Part shown: positions 32,994-45,424 of the stretch, piece after piece
How the letters are laid out: every line of letters begins with the position of its first letter
How positions within the stretch are numbered: position 1 is the first letter of the stretch
DNA from: Chalara sp. BL73
Lineage: Eukaryota > Ascomycota > Leotiomycetes > Helotiales
Direction of reading: 5' to 3'
NCBI GenBank assembly: GCA_918026815.1
Contig: CAKJVC010000010.1
Span: 994,501-1,058,500 of the forward strand
Length of the DNA: 64,000 nucleotides
The notes under the pieces: model-generated
Told to the model about the DNA's origin: nothing
The model's database searches: none
The model's input: only the letters and a program-made list of their open reading frames with translations
Position numbers and translations under genes: made by a program

Positions 32994-34909
32994 ATGTCTT
33001 CTCATTCTGCACCTGCTGCTTCTCACGGCCCTCCGATTGCAGTAGCTCCCGCTGCATCCGGTCATGGAGGCAAGACCGCCAGCATGATACTGTCCACATA
33101 CTGGAACGAACAGACTTCCTGGTATTACTGGGTGGCTATGGGAGGTTTGATAGCAGTCTTTACCATATCTCACTGGAGCCGCCATCTGTACAGTCGTCAT
33201 GCCTCAAAGGCGTTGCGGGATTCTGCACTCATGAAAGTTCAGGTTGCAATCACAAGGTAAGCACTTCTTTCACTCACAGATTTCGTGCTAATGACGGTTC
33301 AGATCTGTTCGACATGTTCTTCTCCGACGAGTTCCAGGGTTCACGTCTGTTGGGCACGCTGGGCTTGTCGCGACATATCTCGGCATCAATATCGCTCTTA
33401 CAGTCACTAATATCAGATGGGTATCGTTAACCGGTATTGGAAAAAGATGTGGATGGTGAGGATACTCTTTTTCTTTGTAGAGCGTCTAGCTGATCACTTT
33501 AGGTTGGCTCTTCTCAATATGGGGTTCATCACCCTTCTCGCGCTCAAGAATACGCCTTTGGCCTTCCTGACGGCATATTCTTATGAACGATTGAACCCAC
33601 TGCATCAGATCGGAGGTTATACAACCTGTGCTTACGTTTTTGTGCACCTGGTCGTGCTGTCCAATGCGTTTGTACTTAACAACAAGCCGCACATTCTGCT
33701 TGAACGTGAGCAGATTTACGGAATTGTTGCTGGATGCTTCATGTTCATCATGCTTGTCTCAGCTATCATCATTCGGCGAGCACGATATGAGCTCTTCTAT
33801 CTCACGCATATCATCATGTACATTCTCCTTCTCATATATGTGCCGCTCCATGTAGTACATCACAACGAGAATGCCAGCACAATCGCCATCGTTGTTGCGG
33901 CTGTCTGGGGCGCAGATCGCCTTCTCCGTGGCTCCAGGATTTTATGGTACAGTCATGGGAACCACGCAACAATTACACCGCTGAAGAATGGTGGAACTCG
34001 GATTGTGTTGAGTAGGTCACCATCAAGGGCGACCCCTGGAAATCATTGCTTCGTATGGATTCCCAAGATTCGCCTGATCGAGTCACACCCTTTCACTATC
34101 GTTTCCGCCACACCAACTTCCCTCGAGCTCGTGATCGCTGCCTACGATGGTTTCACGAATGACCTTCGCCGGTATGCAGTGAAGCACCCTGGTAGCTCAC
34201 TGCGGGCCTCGATTGATGGCCCATATGGCGCTACACCAGACTTTGTCAAAACTGCAGACAAAGTGATCCTAATTGCCGGAGGTAGCGGGGCATCATTCAC
34301 TTTTGGCGTTGCTTTGGATATGTTGAAAAGGCTTGGAGATTCAACTAATACCACCATAGAATTCGTTTGGTGTGTAAAGGAGTACCGTGAGACAACCCTT
34401 CCTAGTATTACTACCTGCACTGATATAAATTAGAATCTTTATCGTGGTACAAGAACCAGCTCACAACTCTACAAAGCTCACCCGTAGTCATAACACATAT
34501 CCACGTTACGCGCTCAGCGCTGGGTACCCCTCCCACCCACATCGAATCCTCGGCAGATGATGAAAAGAACGGTGCTCTCTCCAAGGAGACATCGCAACCA
34601 CCTTTAAATCATCCCTACGCCAATGTATCAACCAAGTCTACTCTTGATGTTGATGTCGAGAAGGTTGCCTCTTCAACCAGTCAAACAAACCCATGGGACA
34701 GTACGTCATCTTTAGAGGTCGTCAGTGGGCGTCCCAACATTGATGCTCTGGTGAGATCGCTTGTGGGGAGTGCAGCAGCACATGAGAGGGTTGCAGTCGC
34801 CTCTTGTGGACCAGACGCTATGATGAAAGACGTGCGACGTGTGACAGCTTCTGTAACAAGAGTATCGGGGCCTAGCGTTGAGCTACATTGTGAGCAATTT
34901 GGCTGGTAG
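32994..34909 (+). CDS. ferric/cupric reductase transmembrane protein
   Basis: Plasma-membrane metalloreductase that passes electrons from NADPH through FAD and two hemes to extracellular ferric chelates. Four exons (32994-33256, 33303-33455, 33503-34386, 34434-34909) encode 591 residues. A short extracellular N-terminus and first helix (WYYWVAMGGLIAVF) lead to the ferric reductase transmembrane domain. Heme-ligand His pairs are visible in NPLHQIGGYTTCAYVFVH and in YLTHIIMY with PLHVVHH. The FAD motif HPFTIVS, the NADPH-binding GGSGASFTFG and the C-terminal CGPDAMM follow. An acidic loop lies between the NADPH blocks (about residues 460-520). A consensus iron-GATA box lies 0.58 kb upstream. 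Which Fre paralogue it is cannot be settled. Confidence 0.92.
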
Positions 34910-37459
34910 GCTTGATGTCGCGATCTTTTTGTCTTTTCCTTACACACGTATGGCCTTGGCAGGTGGACGGTGGCGGCGCGGGTTCACATATGAATGATGT
35001 GTGTATATATTGCGTTTATAGCTATGTCTTCACAGTCTTCAATAATAAAGTTAACATGACATGAACAATTCTCCTCTCATGAGCATTTTCTGATCTCTGA
35101 TACCGAACCTTCAGGTAATGCATGGATGGGAGGTTAGGCGTAGTCATTCAAGAATGACATGTATTGTTGTCGGAAGGTACAGTGGATCCGCCAGCAACAT
35201 GAAAGCAGTGAGTGAATGAGTTGATGGATAACCCCCTTGATGGTAATATTGGGTGCTTATTTTTGGGGCGCGCCAGCCAGCTCTTGTGAGGATGACATGA
35301 TTATGGGCTTATCTTACCCCCAGTCTAAACGAATCATCAGTGTAGATTCTGACGTTTCTTTGTTCAGAAGAATGACAAGACATCTGGTCCAATACACAAA
35401 AAGTCTCCCATACGATTGTGTTACCCTAGTAACTGAGCTGTGAACTATCTATCAGGTGCTCGGCATAAAATACAATGGAACAAATCAAGTAAGCAAAAAC
35501 CGCGCCGACAGAGAGTTGCTCACAGCTCTGAAGGACTGTTGCGGGAAAACCCGGAGATTTTATTTTGTTTGGGATTGAAAGTTGGTGCCTTCCACATTAC
35601 ACAGGACTTGGAGTCTTAAGCATATGGATGGGCCACGAGAGCACCGACGGTAGCGAGGGTCAGATGAAGCTAATGTCAGGGTGGCGGTCCTGCCTACGAT
35701 AGCTGACCCATTAGGGAGCCATTGTAGGTGATCAAGTTGATGGAGGGAGTCAACATGATACATCGATTCTTCACAAGTCTACAGCTATTTACCAACTTTC
35801 GTAATAAGTAACCTGTAGCGCGAACTACAGGGAGGAACCACCCCGTATGCGGGGGGCTTCCTATCTTCTTCAAACTCTAGGCACTTGAAACAATCCTTGT
35901 GGTCATGCTCCGATTACCTATACGCCACGAATGAAGAGTCTTCGGAGTGTGGGCACAACCTATGCAGAAAGTTTGCTGCGCAATCAAACTGCGGGGGCCC
36001 ACACTGAAAAATAAAAGTGCTTAAACAAATCAATATTCACCAAAACTTTCGGATTTTAAGCACTACTACCGCGCGCAAGGCCGCCTTCACAAAAACGAGC
36101 TGCATTGGCCATACAGCCTGTTTTAATTATTTAAGGAAAATATCATGGCCCATTAGGGTGAGCCATCCCATAGTGGACCTAATAAAAACCACCATCCGGA
36201 TTGTGGATGCAGAAACACTGACCATATCAGCCATCCAGTACGCGGCTTGGAGCACAAAAGCAGCGGCTGCGACTGCAGCAAGGACCTAGTTTCCAGTGCG
36301 TCGTCATAACAAATCTCAACATATGCGCGGGTTCCCTATATAGCTTTCGAAACGGGAAAGGACGCTTCAAACAGAGCTAGCTGATTGCGAGTAGACGATT
36401 TACTCTCAAGTTTGTATCTCCAGCTCCGTGCTCTAAAGCCTGAGATATTTTTAAGGATGTTCGAGCTACCAAAGCACACTCTTCTGAGAAATGGATGTTC
36501 CCACATTTTATGCCTACCGTCAAGCACTTCTATATCAACCAAGCCCGCCTCGAGTTGGCTATGGGTCTGAGAAGCAGAGGTAGATTTATGGAGCAAAAAT
36601 CGCAGTTGCAATTTAAACAAAGTTAATGAAGCTAAATTTGATAGAGCTATAAGTAGTTTGAACAACAAAAAACCGCTAAACTCCTCCTAAAATATTGTTA
36701 ATATCCGGAGCGTTCGAGGAATGATTCACCGAAAAGAGTATAAGGGAATAGAAGTTCCCGGTTAGTAAGAGGGTCGGTTAGTTAGCCTAATTAGGAATAT
36801 ATGGGTCCGCTCTGGAAGGTCGCACGTTGATGTGGGGTGCTATGTCCCTCTGTAACTAGCTTGCAACAACACAATACAATCGTTGATTGCTAATATACCT
36901 ATTGCCCCGTTATATCTACAAATACTTTGAAAGCTTATCCTAAATATAACAATATCGTAAAGACAACATTTACTTAAGGTTCCTAACCCAGCCTAGATCA
37001 CCTCAGTGTCGATCTAATCGCACATATTCTGACCAAAGTCTGCGTCAAACGTGATTCTCTCCCTTTTCCTTTCCTTTTCTTCTCTTTGGAAGTGGCTACA
37101 TTTCGTGGAAGTTCAGGGACTTCGTGGCAATCTGTGGTGGGGATTAAGAGCTACCCAACGAGCTGAAGCTACGCCCCTGTTAATGTCTGTTGGTGTTTGT
37201 TGGTTATTTCCTTCAAGGTAACCTCTTGGCTCAACTTCCCAGGAGTAAATACCAATCAGCAGTCTGCCCTAGGTAATTTTTCCAACAATGGCCTTGCAAT
37301 ATGTTCCTTGTTTAGTTTCTAAGGCACCGTTATGTACAATTTAAGAAGACCCTTGTCCTCGGTCATAAAATTGAAAGCTAATAAGCTTTACTCTGCCTTC
37401 TGTGTTCCCATCTATCTGTTTCCCGGGCTGCTCAACATCGGTTCTGAATTATCGAGGCT
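34910..37459. other. gene-poor 2.5 kb region
   Basis: No supported gene. Frames at 36017-36289 (plus) and 36336-36668 (minus) are of moderate length but compositionally unremarkable and have no recognised family. Confidence 0.4.
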
Positions 37460-39663
37460 GTGAGACTTATGCGTCTTCGAGGCCAAGGTTTGCTAACATG
37501 CTGGTGTTTGGCTATTTGCACGACACTTACGAGCGCCGCCCTGCCACATGCGAATTCAACATGGACGTCGTCGACGACAACAAGCAGTGCTTCTCGATTA
37601 TCGAGCATGAGTATAACAGCAGCGGCGACTTTGACAACCCCACCGGGGGCAGCTCATTCGTGCGATGCAGAGTACGATGGCCTCACCAGGCCGTGCAAAC
37701 CATGCATATCTGTTGAGCGCGATTTTTGCAAACGGCCAGGCCTTCCAGTTTATCCAGGAAGAATATTCCACCAGGATCCTTACCAATCTCGCGGTGTAGG
37801 CGCCATGTCTCCAGAGTCCACAAGCTGCGGGCTTCAGTTTTGGGACGAATTTCAAGCATGGTTGATGACTGCGCCCATAGTTGGGGGGGAATGGATACCC
37901 GAGACCATCGTATGGTACACTGAAAGCGGAACCAGACGGTCTGTCTTGACTCAGGAAGGCCATACGCCGTATCATTACCCTGAGTGGTTCCCCTGGAAGG
38001 CTACATCTCCTTGCTGTAATAAGTGCACAGTAACAGCTGGGGAAGTTCAGGTCTGTATGTTTGATCCTGTCCCATAATATCTTCAAAAGAGATTAGTTAT
38101 CCTCCTCGATTGATCAGGAAATTCAAGTAACGTCCCTTCAGTTCACTGGCCTGCTACCACCACTACTCAGGATGTCACGGAGGTGGCGTCTTCTTCTACC
38201 TTTATCAATTCGGACAACTTCACATTGTGGGTTTGGTGCTGTGCTGGTCATACTACCATACTGAATTCCCTCTAGCGTCTCACCCTCAATTTATGTAGCG
38301 TTTCAATCTCTGTACGCGGTGGACTATTGCTCAACACGGTCAATGTTTAAGCCTACAACTTTAGCATTTAATGTGTCTGAGCTATCGACTGTAAGAGGCT
38401 GGAAATGGGACACGACCAAGTATATGTCATACCCGCCAGTGTTTACTAGCGTTACCAATGGTCTCGATGGCCCGTTAGGAGATCGAGATTGGATGCAGGC
38501 CACTTGGGGATTGTGAGTTTCCAAACCATACATACCTTGCGCCATTCATGGTGGCTGACTAGCGCGGCTTTAGAACTGATTGTTTGTATACCACGTCCTC
38601 TTTCTGGCAATGGAATGGAGAAACGCCGCGCTACAATGAGAAGACTGATGCTCTTGTTGGTCAAAACCTGCTTCTGATGGAGTCCACCAGGTGGCACTAT
38701 TATACTGCATCGTATAACCCATGTTCGCCCATTCTCTCTGCTCCACCGCAGGTCCTGACGCTTAATCCTGAGTGGTCTACTTGTATCCAAAGCATAATAG
38801 CCTTCTGGGATCCGCCTTCTGCCTTGACATCCGCTTCTGGTCTGCGTCCTACAAGCTTAGCTAACGAGACACCGCAAGATGCAAAACAAACTTCGACTTC
38901 GCCATCAGCAGGTCCGCCTGTGCCTCAGATCACACCAAGTAGGACGGAAATGCCAGTTGTGCCGCTGCCAACGTCTCCAGTAGCCGCAAGTTCACCCTCA
39001 TCTCAGTCTCCCAATGGACTATCTCCAACCACTCTTCCAGCCCCAAACCTTGCAGAAAATACACCGGTTGAGCACCTTCCCGAACATTCTCCGGCTCAAA
39101 ATCCTACGGGAACCCCCAATGACCCGGAATCTCTATTGCCTCCGTCTTTAGACCAGCCTGCAGCACAGCCTACATCAGACCTCCATATAGCCTTGGTCAC
39201 ACCTTCACCCATCATTCCAGCTACTATCGCGGATCTCTCTCTCCACGATCCCCAGTCTGATGCACTTCTGAGCAATCCCACAAAGCCACTTGGCGACGAT
39301 GCTAGGTCTGCACTTACCCTCTTGCTTGGAACACAAACCCTCGTCGCTGGTTCGCCTGCTATTACTGTCTCGGGGACAATTATCAGCCTCCAGCCTGAGG
39401 GTTATAGCGCAGTGATCAATGGGCATATGACAGTACCAGTCACCGTGTTAGACCTCCCAAATGCTGAAGACCCAGTCGGCATTGGTGGCGCGATTGCAAC
39501 AATGGGAGGTTTTGGTACCCCGGAGTTAACCACGGGTACAGGGCCCTCGAAGACGACAGGATATAACGGGACAATGTTTGAGGGCAGTGCAGCCCATGGG
39601 GGGCGGAGATGGAGGATGGCGGTGTTCGGTGGTGTGATAAGTGTAATTGTGCTGTGGGTATAG
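37460..39663 (+). CDS. secreted GPI-type surface protein, uncharacterised
   Basis: Four exons (37460-38054, 38142-38226, 38276-38512, 38574-39663) give 668 residues. Residues 1-26 form a signal peptide. A Cys-containing domain follows (CKPCISVERDFCKRPG; SPCCNKCTVTAGEVQVFHWP). Then comes FVSPSIYVAFQSLYAVDYC, a block I associate with uncharacterised fungal secreted proteins. A Pro/Ser/Thr-rich linker (about residues 395-530) leads to a small repeat-like unit (GTQTLVAGSPAITVSGTIIS and VINGHMTVPVTVLDLP) common in fungal wall proteins. The C-terminus has a hydrophobic GPI signal after a small-residue site (EGSAA). Exon 2 starts at 38142 because the nearer acceptors create a stop; that choice restores VFHWPATTTT. 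Function unknown; location at the wall or plasma membrane is inferred. Confidence 0.75.
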
Positions 39664-41210
39664 CCCGTTACACAATGAAATTAGAATCACAGGAAGAAGA
39701 GCTAAGTCATAACGGAAGAGAACAATCTCTATAAGTGCATTAAGTTTGGGGGGGGCATGTCTTTGGGAGGGCAAACAACACAGAGGAAAAGTGACATCCC
39801 TCACGGCTCGTTGAAATAAACTTAGGCTCGTGATCTTTTTTTTTGCAAGCGAAACCTTCGGATCGTGTTGTCGACCTGAAGGAGTAATTTTGTTAGCACA
39901 TCATCAAAGATGGCGGTGATAATCAGGGGACCCATTTATTATTTCCGGCGCGAGATCAGCGCCAGTCCCAATTTGTCGGGTCGCATTTGTCTTCCCGCTT
40001 CTTTCTTCAGGTACGGAAGGGATGCGATTGGCCTGGGCCGATGTCCAAATACTAGATCGGGTTTAGTCAGGAACAGCTTTCTTGCAGGAGGCGCCGTCCG
40101 TTTCTCCCTCGTTTTTTTCCTCCTTAGCATCGGATCAATTTTATACTGTGGAGTCTGGGATTGCGGGATGCGCAAGTGTATGTATGTGTATTTTTGAATG
40201 ACCTTTTTTTTTTTTTCAATGATCTAGAGCTACCACGACCACTACTAGTTAATCAGTTGATGGCAACGTTCTCGAGGGCAATCCTAGCAATCAGCATTCA
40301 AACGCATTTTCTACTACCGAGTCTGCTTTTGAAGAGAAGAAGAAGAAGAAGAACGAGATCAGACGACCAAGCATGCACTCATCACCGATCTCATTGCTAT
40401 CCCACTTTGCCCGGTCTTCCGCATAGATGATTGGGCCAAAAATACCAAACCATCTCGTTTTCTTCCAAAAATGGCAGCATGAGGTTGAGTATGCGCCGCA
40501 CACGTACCTGCATTTTCATGGGCTACCCAAATATTGGCCATCCCTAAGTACGTAGACATCAGCCAAAGCTTGGCCCACGCTAGCTACTCGATGTGGGGAT
40601 GATGATTGGCCTACCCGTATGTCAACGCTACAATATATGGGTCCTCAGCCAACTGCGTGCCTTCGGGTTTAAATGCCTGGGAAATTAGAGCGATGACCCC
40701 GCTGAAGTTGACTTGTTGCCTGGCTGGACCCTTCTTCTTATTCTGCTTCTTAACCCCTGGGTGGAGTTGTTCCTGGCTAAGCGAGACCTGTCAGCATCCC
40801 CTGATGGGCTCTTTCCCATCCCATCGAGAACTCCCCCATCACCCTCTCACTTCCTCAATGGCGCTTTGAAGCACGGAACATGCAGCCGCATTGGCTTCGC
40901 CGACTAGCAATAAGCCCGTGTCCATCTAAAACGGGCGAAGGAAGCAGGCGTACGGTGATGGGCAGCCCCTCCTGCTTCTAGAATGAGGCTTTTCTTTTGT
41001 GTCTATCCTGTCCTGTCCTTTTCTTCTTCTTCTTCCTCTTCTCTCCATCGACATCCGTCAACCTCCCCCCCGTCGTCCTTAATCGGTGTCCTTCGAACCG
41101 TTGCAGACTTTGGTTTGCGTCCTTTGACGTTCTAGTCATCACACTCTTTACTGGCTTTGGCCTCATTACAATCTTTTTTAGTTATATAATACACTCTTTC
41201 TATCATCATA
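39664..41210. other. intergenic, upstream of chitinase gene
   Basis: Contains T runs (about 39836-39846 and 40204-40217), a GAA-rich microsatellite (40331-40353) and a CT-rich tract (about 41019-41045) typical of a fungal promoter or 5' UTR. No coding sequence was supported. Confidence 0.5.
40331..40353 (+). repeat. (GAA/AAG)n microsatellite
   Basis: A purine-rich trinucleotide run in the chitinase upstream region. Confidence 0.7.
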
Positions 41211-43845
41211 ATGGTTTTCTTCAAGTCTGTGGCTGCGGCTACCGCTGCCCTCTCTCTGATTTCTCACTCCTCTGCTACATATAACAGTGCTTCGCCAGCC
41301 AACTTGGCTATGTACTGGGGTCAAGGACCGAATCAAGACGACCTTCAGACATTCTGTCAGTCTTCATCGGTTGATATCATCCCTATTGGGTTCATCAACA
41401 ACTTCGTTGCTCAGGCAAATGGATGGGTTGGAAACAACCATGGGAACAAATGCTGGGGCGAAGGCTATGGATATTACAAGGCGCCGGGTTGGCCGACGAC
41501 CGCAGACTATGTGCCCTCTAAAGATCTTGTCTTTCAACAGTGCGGAAACGTTCGACAGGCTATCCCTATTTGCCAAGGACTAAACAAGAAGATGATTCTT
41601 TCTCTTGGTGGTGAATGGAATACCCTCACAGGTGCGACCTACCAGCTCACTGGTGCTAAGGAGGGAATCGCGCTCGCTGAATTCTTGTGGGGCGCCTATG
41701 GAACATATGATGCAAACTCGGACTACATCAAGAACGGAGGAGTCCGTCCCTTGGATGGAGGCTTCTGGGGTCTAGATGGTACTCGCCTCGAGGTAGATGG
41801 TTTTGATTTCGACATTGAGCACCCACCAACAGGCATGTTAACGGCTCCATTTTTTATTCTGTTTGCTAACTCTTGTAGATAACGGAGCCGGTTATATCGC
41901 TTGTATCAACAGGCTCCGTGAGTTGTTTGCTACCAAGGGTCAGAAGGGTAAGGAGTATCTCATCACTGGGGCTCCACAGTGCAAATTTCCTGACGCCAGT
42001 CTTGGAAAGGTTATTGAGGCAGTGAAGTTTGATGCTCTGTTCATTCAGTTCTATAATACTCCAGAGTGTGCTGCTGCCGGAACGGGATTTAATTTCAAAC
42101 AGTGGTCAACAGGCATCACCGGTCCTAGCAAAGATGCAAAGCTTTACATTGGACTCCCTGGGTCTCCAGAGGCTGCTATCGCTGGAAATTACATCGAAGC
42201 TACTGCAGCAAAGACTTTGATTGACAAGAATATCAATGACCCTAAGTTTGGAGGTGTCATGATTTGGGAAGCTACTTATGCCAAAAACAACACAAAAAAT
42301 GGCAGGACCTACAATGAGGTCATCAAAGAGGATTGCCTAAATCCCCACGCACCAACTTCAACCTCCTCATCCTATATTGCAAGCAGCACCACAACTAGCC
42401 GTTCGTCTTCAAGCACGTCGTCGTCCTACATTGCAAGCAGCACCACGTCTTCAAGCACCACGTCTTCAAGCACGTCGTCGTCCTACATTGCAAGCAGCAC
42501 CACATCCTCAAGCACCACGTCCTCAAGCTCCTCGTCTTCAAGCACATCATCGTCCTACATTGCAAGCAGCACCACGTCCTCAAGCTCCTCGTCTTCAAGC
42601 ACGTCATCGTCCTACATTGCAAGCAGCACCTCGTCTTCAAGCACCTCGTCGTCCTACATTGCGAGCAGCACCACGTCTTCAAGCTCCTCGTCTTCTACGT
42701 CAAGCACCTTGTCTCCCACTTCGTCAAGCTCCTCATCTTCCACATCAAGCTCCTCGTCTTCCTACATTGCAAGCAGCACCACAACCAGTGGTTCATCGTC
42801 AAGTGCCTCGTCGTTAAGCAGCTCAACAACGACAACTTATACACCTAGCAGCACATCTGTGTCCTCGTCTAGCAGCTCTACTTCTGAAACTAGCACTGGT
42901 GGGCCATCCACAACCTCAAAATCTAGTACTTCGATATCCGAGACAAGCACCAGCGAAAGCACTCCTTATCCAACATTCACCACCACATCTGGAAGCAGTG
43001 TTCCGACAAGCCCTTACCCAACTTCATCAGGAGATGGAGTCCCTACAAGCTCAAGCTCATCATGCTCATCAAGTTCTTCGACCACCGAATATACAACATC
43101 GACGGTCTACACAACTAGAGTTGAAACCGTAACTAGCTGCGCACCAACTGTAACCAACTGCCCATCTGGCCCGCATGTGACTACTGTCACGATTCCACTC
43201 TACACGACCGTCTGCCCGGTCACAAAGACCCATACTCCATCTCCATCTGGACCGGCAACATCGCCATCCGCTCCTTCTGCGCCACACACCACCCAATACA
43301 CAACTTCCACAATCTACACAACCAAGGTTCATACAATCACTGCCTGCCCCCCTTCCGAGATTCATTGCCCAGTCGGAAGCGTTACCACAGAGACCATTTC
43401 ACTGACTACTACCGTATATCCTATCGTTCCTACGTTCAAGCCAACAATCTCGATTCCTTCTTACCCATCTTCAACACCCGAGGGTGGAGTTCCAAATGTG
43501 CCCAACTATGTGCCAAGTAATAGTCACTCGACGAGCACTCGCAAGCAGACCTTGACTTTGTACACCACTATCAAGGCCGTTAAATCTACTGCTACTATTG
43601 TGCCCTCAATTGTTACTGTGCAGCCAACACCAAAGTACCCTGCTGGACCCGTCAAGTCCTACATTCCAGTGGGCAGCGGCACTGGACTTCCTCCCTCGTA
43701 TCCAGTTACAACTAGTGTGGCTGGTGGAGTTAAGCCATATCCATCTGCTGTTCCTTCGCAGATTCAACAAGGTGCCGGTTCAAGAATTGGTGTTTCTAGC
43801 ATTATGATCGCTCTTGTAATGGGAGTTGTCGCGCTTATGGTATAG
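41211..43845 (+). CDS. GPI-anchored class III endochitinase (GH18)
   Basis: Hydrolyses chitin with retention, acting at the cell wall. Two exons (41211-41832 and 41879-43845) encode 862 residues. A signal peptide (about 1-22) is followed by a GH18 barrel (about 27-320): YWGQ near the start, SLGGE, and the DxxDxDxE motif D196-G-F-D-F-D-I-E203 with E203 as acid/base; FIQFYN closes the active site. The tail is Ser/Thr-rich with seven SYIASS repeats (about residues 370-510), then two copies of a Cys-containing Thr-rich unit ([38 protein letters not shown]). It ends in a GPI signal. The layout matches Aspergillus ChiA-type chitinases, where the tail is heavily O-mannosylated. The only intron is GC-AG. 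Confidence 0.93.
41833..41878 (+). other. GC-AG intron (chitinase gene)
   Basis: Donor GCATGT at 41833 and acceptor TGTAG ending at 41878. Phase 1 is required for HPPT-D-NGAGY, and the nearest GT donor (41838) would create a stop at the junction. Confidence 0.78.
42370..42780 (+). repeat. imperfect in-frame coding repeat of chitinase tail
   Basis: Seven copies of a TCCTAYATTGCAAGCAGCACC-like unit start at 42370, 42424, 42481, 42553, 42610, 42652 and 42760. They are separated by Ser-coding TC-rich spacers, all in multiples of three (54, 57, 72, 57, 42, 108). Confidence 0.85.
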
Positions 43846-44233
43846 ATAAGGCCCGGAGAGTTTCCTATTGATTTTTAGCATGAATTTGCATATTCATGAA
43901 GTAGGAGATGTTTAGAGAGGAATTTTGATTCGAATGGTATTTTGGGTTAAGGAAAATTACGGATGTAAAGAGACATATACTTGTATATGAACACCAGTAT
44001 AGATATATGATCTTTTCTATCACCTACTCTCTTGTTTGCTATAAAGAAAACCAGTCTCACTCCTATAATTTCCAATTGTAAGTTTGGTAAGTGAAGTGGC
44101 GGTAAAGTTCGCAACTCACCACTAGCTGAAATACAGTCTAGAACATAATATTCTTCATTTCATGTGCTAAACAATCCAGTACTTTGACGAGGCTGTCATT
44201 TCACCTCATTGTGATCTCAGCATCTGATCAGTC
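43846..44233. other. intergenic, 3' flank of chitinase gene
   Basis: AT-rich; nothing recognised. Confidence 0.5.
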
Positions 44234-44695
44234 TTACAAAAACTGATTGGGCTCCAAGAGAGTCAAGTAATGTAAAGCTAATATGTGGCCATGGCTTTCA
44301 ATACATCTAAAGCGGGCTGATGGTCTAGAATATATGATTGTCAAAAGCGTTGTGATGGCAGGCAACGCTCTTCTGCTTTTTAGGGTGTTGACGGCAAAAC
44401 CACCGCTTTTGGTCCTGGCTGTAGGGCCGGACTTGGGAGCATAGCCGCGGCGAGTGGTCGGATTTGGTGATGATGCTGGTGGGGAGGGTACGGGTGCCGG
44501 CAATTCGATTTGTGTACGGCGTGATGGACGTCCGCGCAGTGGCTCGATATTTACGGGTCCCGGCCTCGGGAACCCAAATATCTCGTGGATTTTGAAGGTG
44601 TCGGCCGGAACGGCCACGGATGTTTTTGGTGTTTTTAGGGTGGCGACGTATGTTCTAGCCGTTGGTTTATAAAGGAAAAGTAGGTGGTGTGCCAT
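44234..44695 (-). CDS. hypothetical protein, 153 aa
   Basis: A single open frame from an ATG at 44695. Residues 1-115 look coding: codons are rich in third-position C, and composition is Pro/Arg/Thr-biased (PAPVPSPPASSPNP; APKSGPTARTKSGG). The last 35 residues look less protein-like, so the true 3' end may be different or spliced. The opposite strand also stays open for 72 codons here. I recognise no family. It could be a small basic mitochondrial or nucleolar protein, or a spurious frame. Confidence 0.4.
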   Translation of the reverse strand: MAHHLLFLYKPTARTYVATLKTPKTSVAVPADTFKIHEIFGFPRPGPVNIEPLRGRPSRRTQIELPAPVPSPPASSPNPTTRRGYAPKSGPTARTKSGGFAVNTLKSRRALPAITTLLTIIYSRPSARFRCIESHGHILALHYLTLLEPNQFL

Positions 44696-45424
44696 CTCGA
44701 GGCGTATATATTGGATGGCTCGTGAGAGATTTGAGGGTACGGGAAGGGGGTCGGTTTGGGGTTTCGAAAGGGGATATCATGCGACCGATCTTTGGCGGTC
44801 TTTTGTGCGATGTGTTAACGCCTTGTTGGTTGAATCAAAATCAATAAACCGAGGCTGAGGCTCTCGCTGCCTCTGTTGGGGTTGAGTTAAGCTGAGGATA
44901 ACATCCTTATGTAGTGACGGAAACCCGGAGGATGCGTGCCTCTTGGAGGGAAAATATTAGTAGAAATGAGTGTCTTCGTGTTAAAGATTATGTTATTGAA
45001 ATGGAATACAGCCGATTCAAGGTATTTTAAATTATGGTTCGAGTACCACGATGGGAGCCTTTTACTTCACAATATGGCATGCTTAATCCTGGTTTGGAGC
45101 TCCCCTCGGCTGTAAATTTCACCTGAACTATCTAATCCTCCCGTTGACCTGGGACCCTTGGAGGGGTGCTATTTCTATGCCCTGCCAATATATCTACCTA
45201 AACAGCTTGGAAAAGGGCGACGTATCAATCGCAGGAAACTACCCACGAAGCCTTAGCTTTCTTGGTATATCAAAACTTCTAGCGCTGGGGGGAGCAATTC
45301 AATTCATTGGTATCTTCCCTTAACGCCGCGCTAACTTCAGATGTAAGAAATATTTGTTTTGCGATATACAACTCCTATGTGACCATAGTTTCTTGCCGGC
45401 ATTGACAAACGTGACAAAAGCTCC
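44696..45424. other. intergenic, no gene seen
   Basis: Lies upstream of the small hypothetical gene and downstream of RPC31. No recognisable element. Confidence 0.45.

Noticed and set aside
42377..42817. Open frames of 146 codons (plus) and 95 codons (minus) in the chitinase repeat
   Set aside because: Out-of-frame readings of the tandem Ser-coding repeat, not separate genes.
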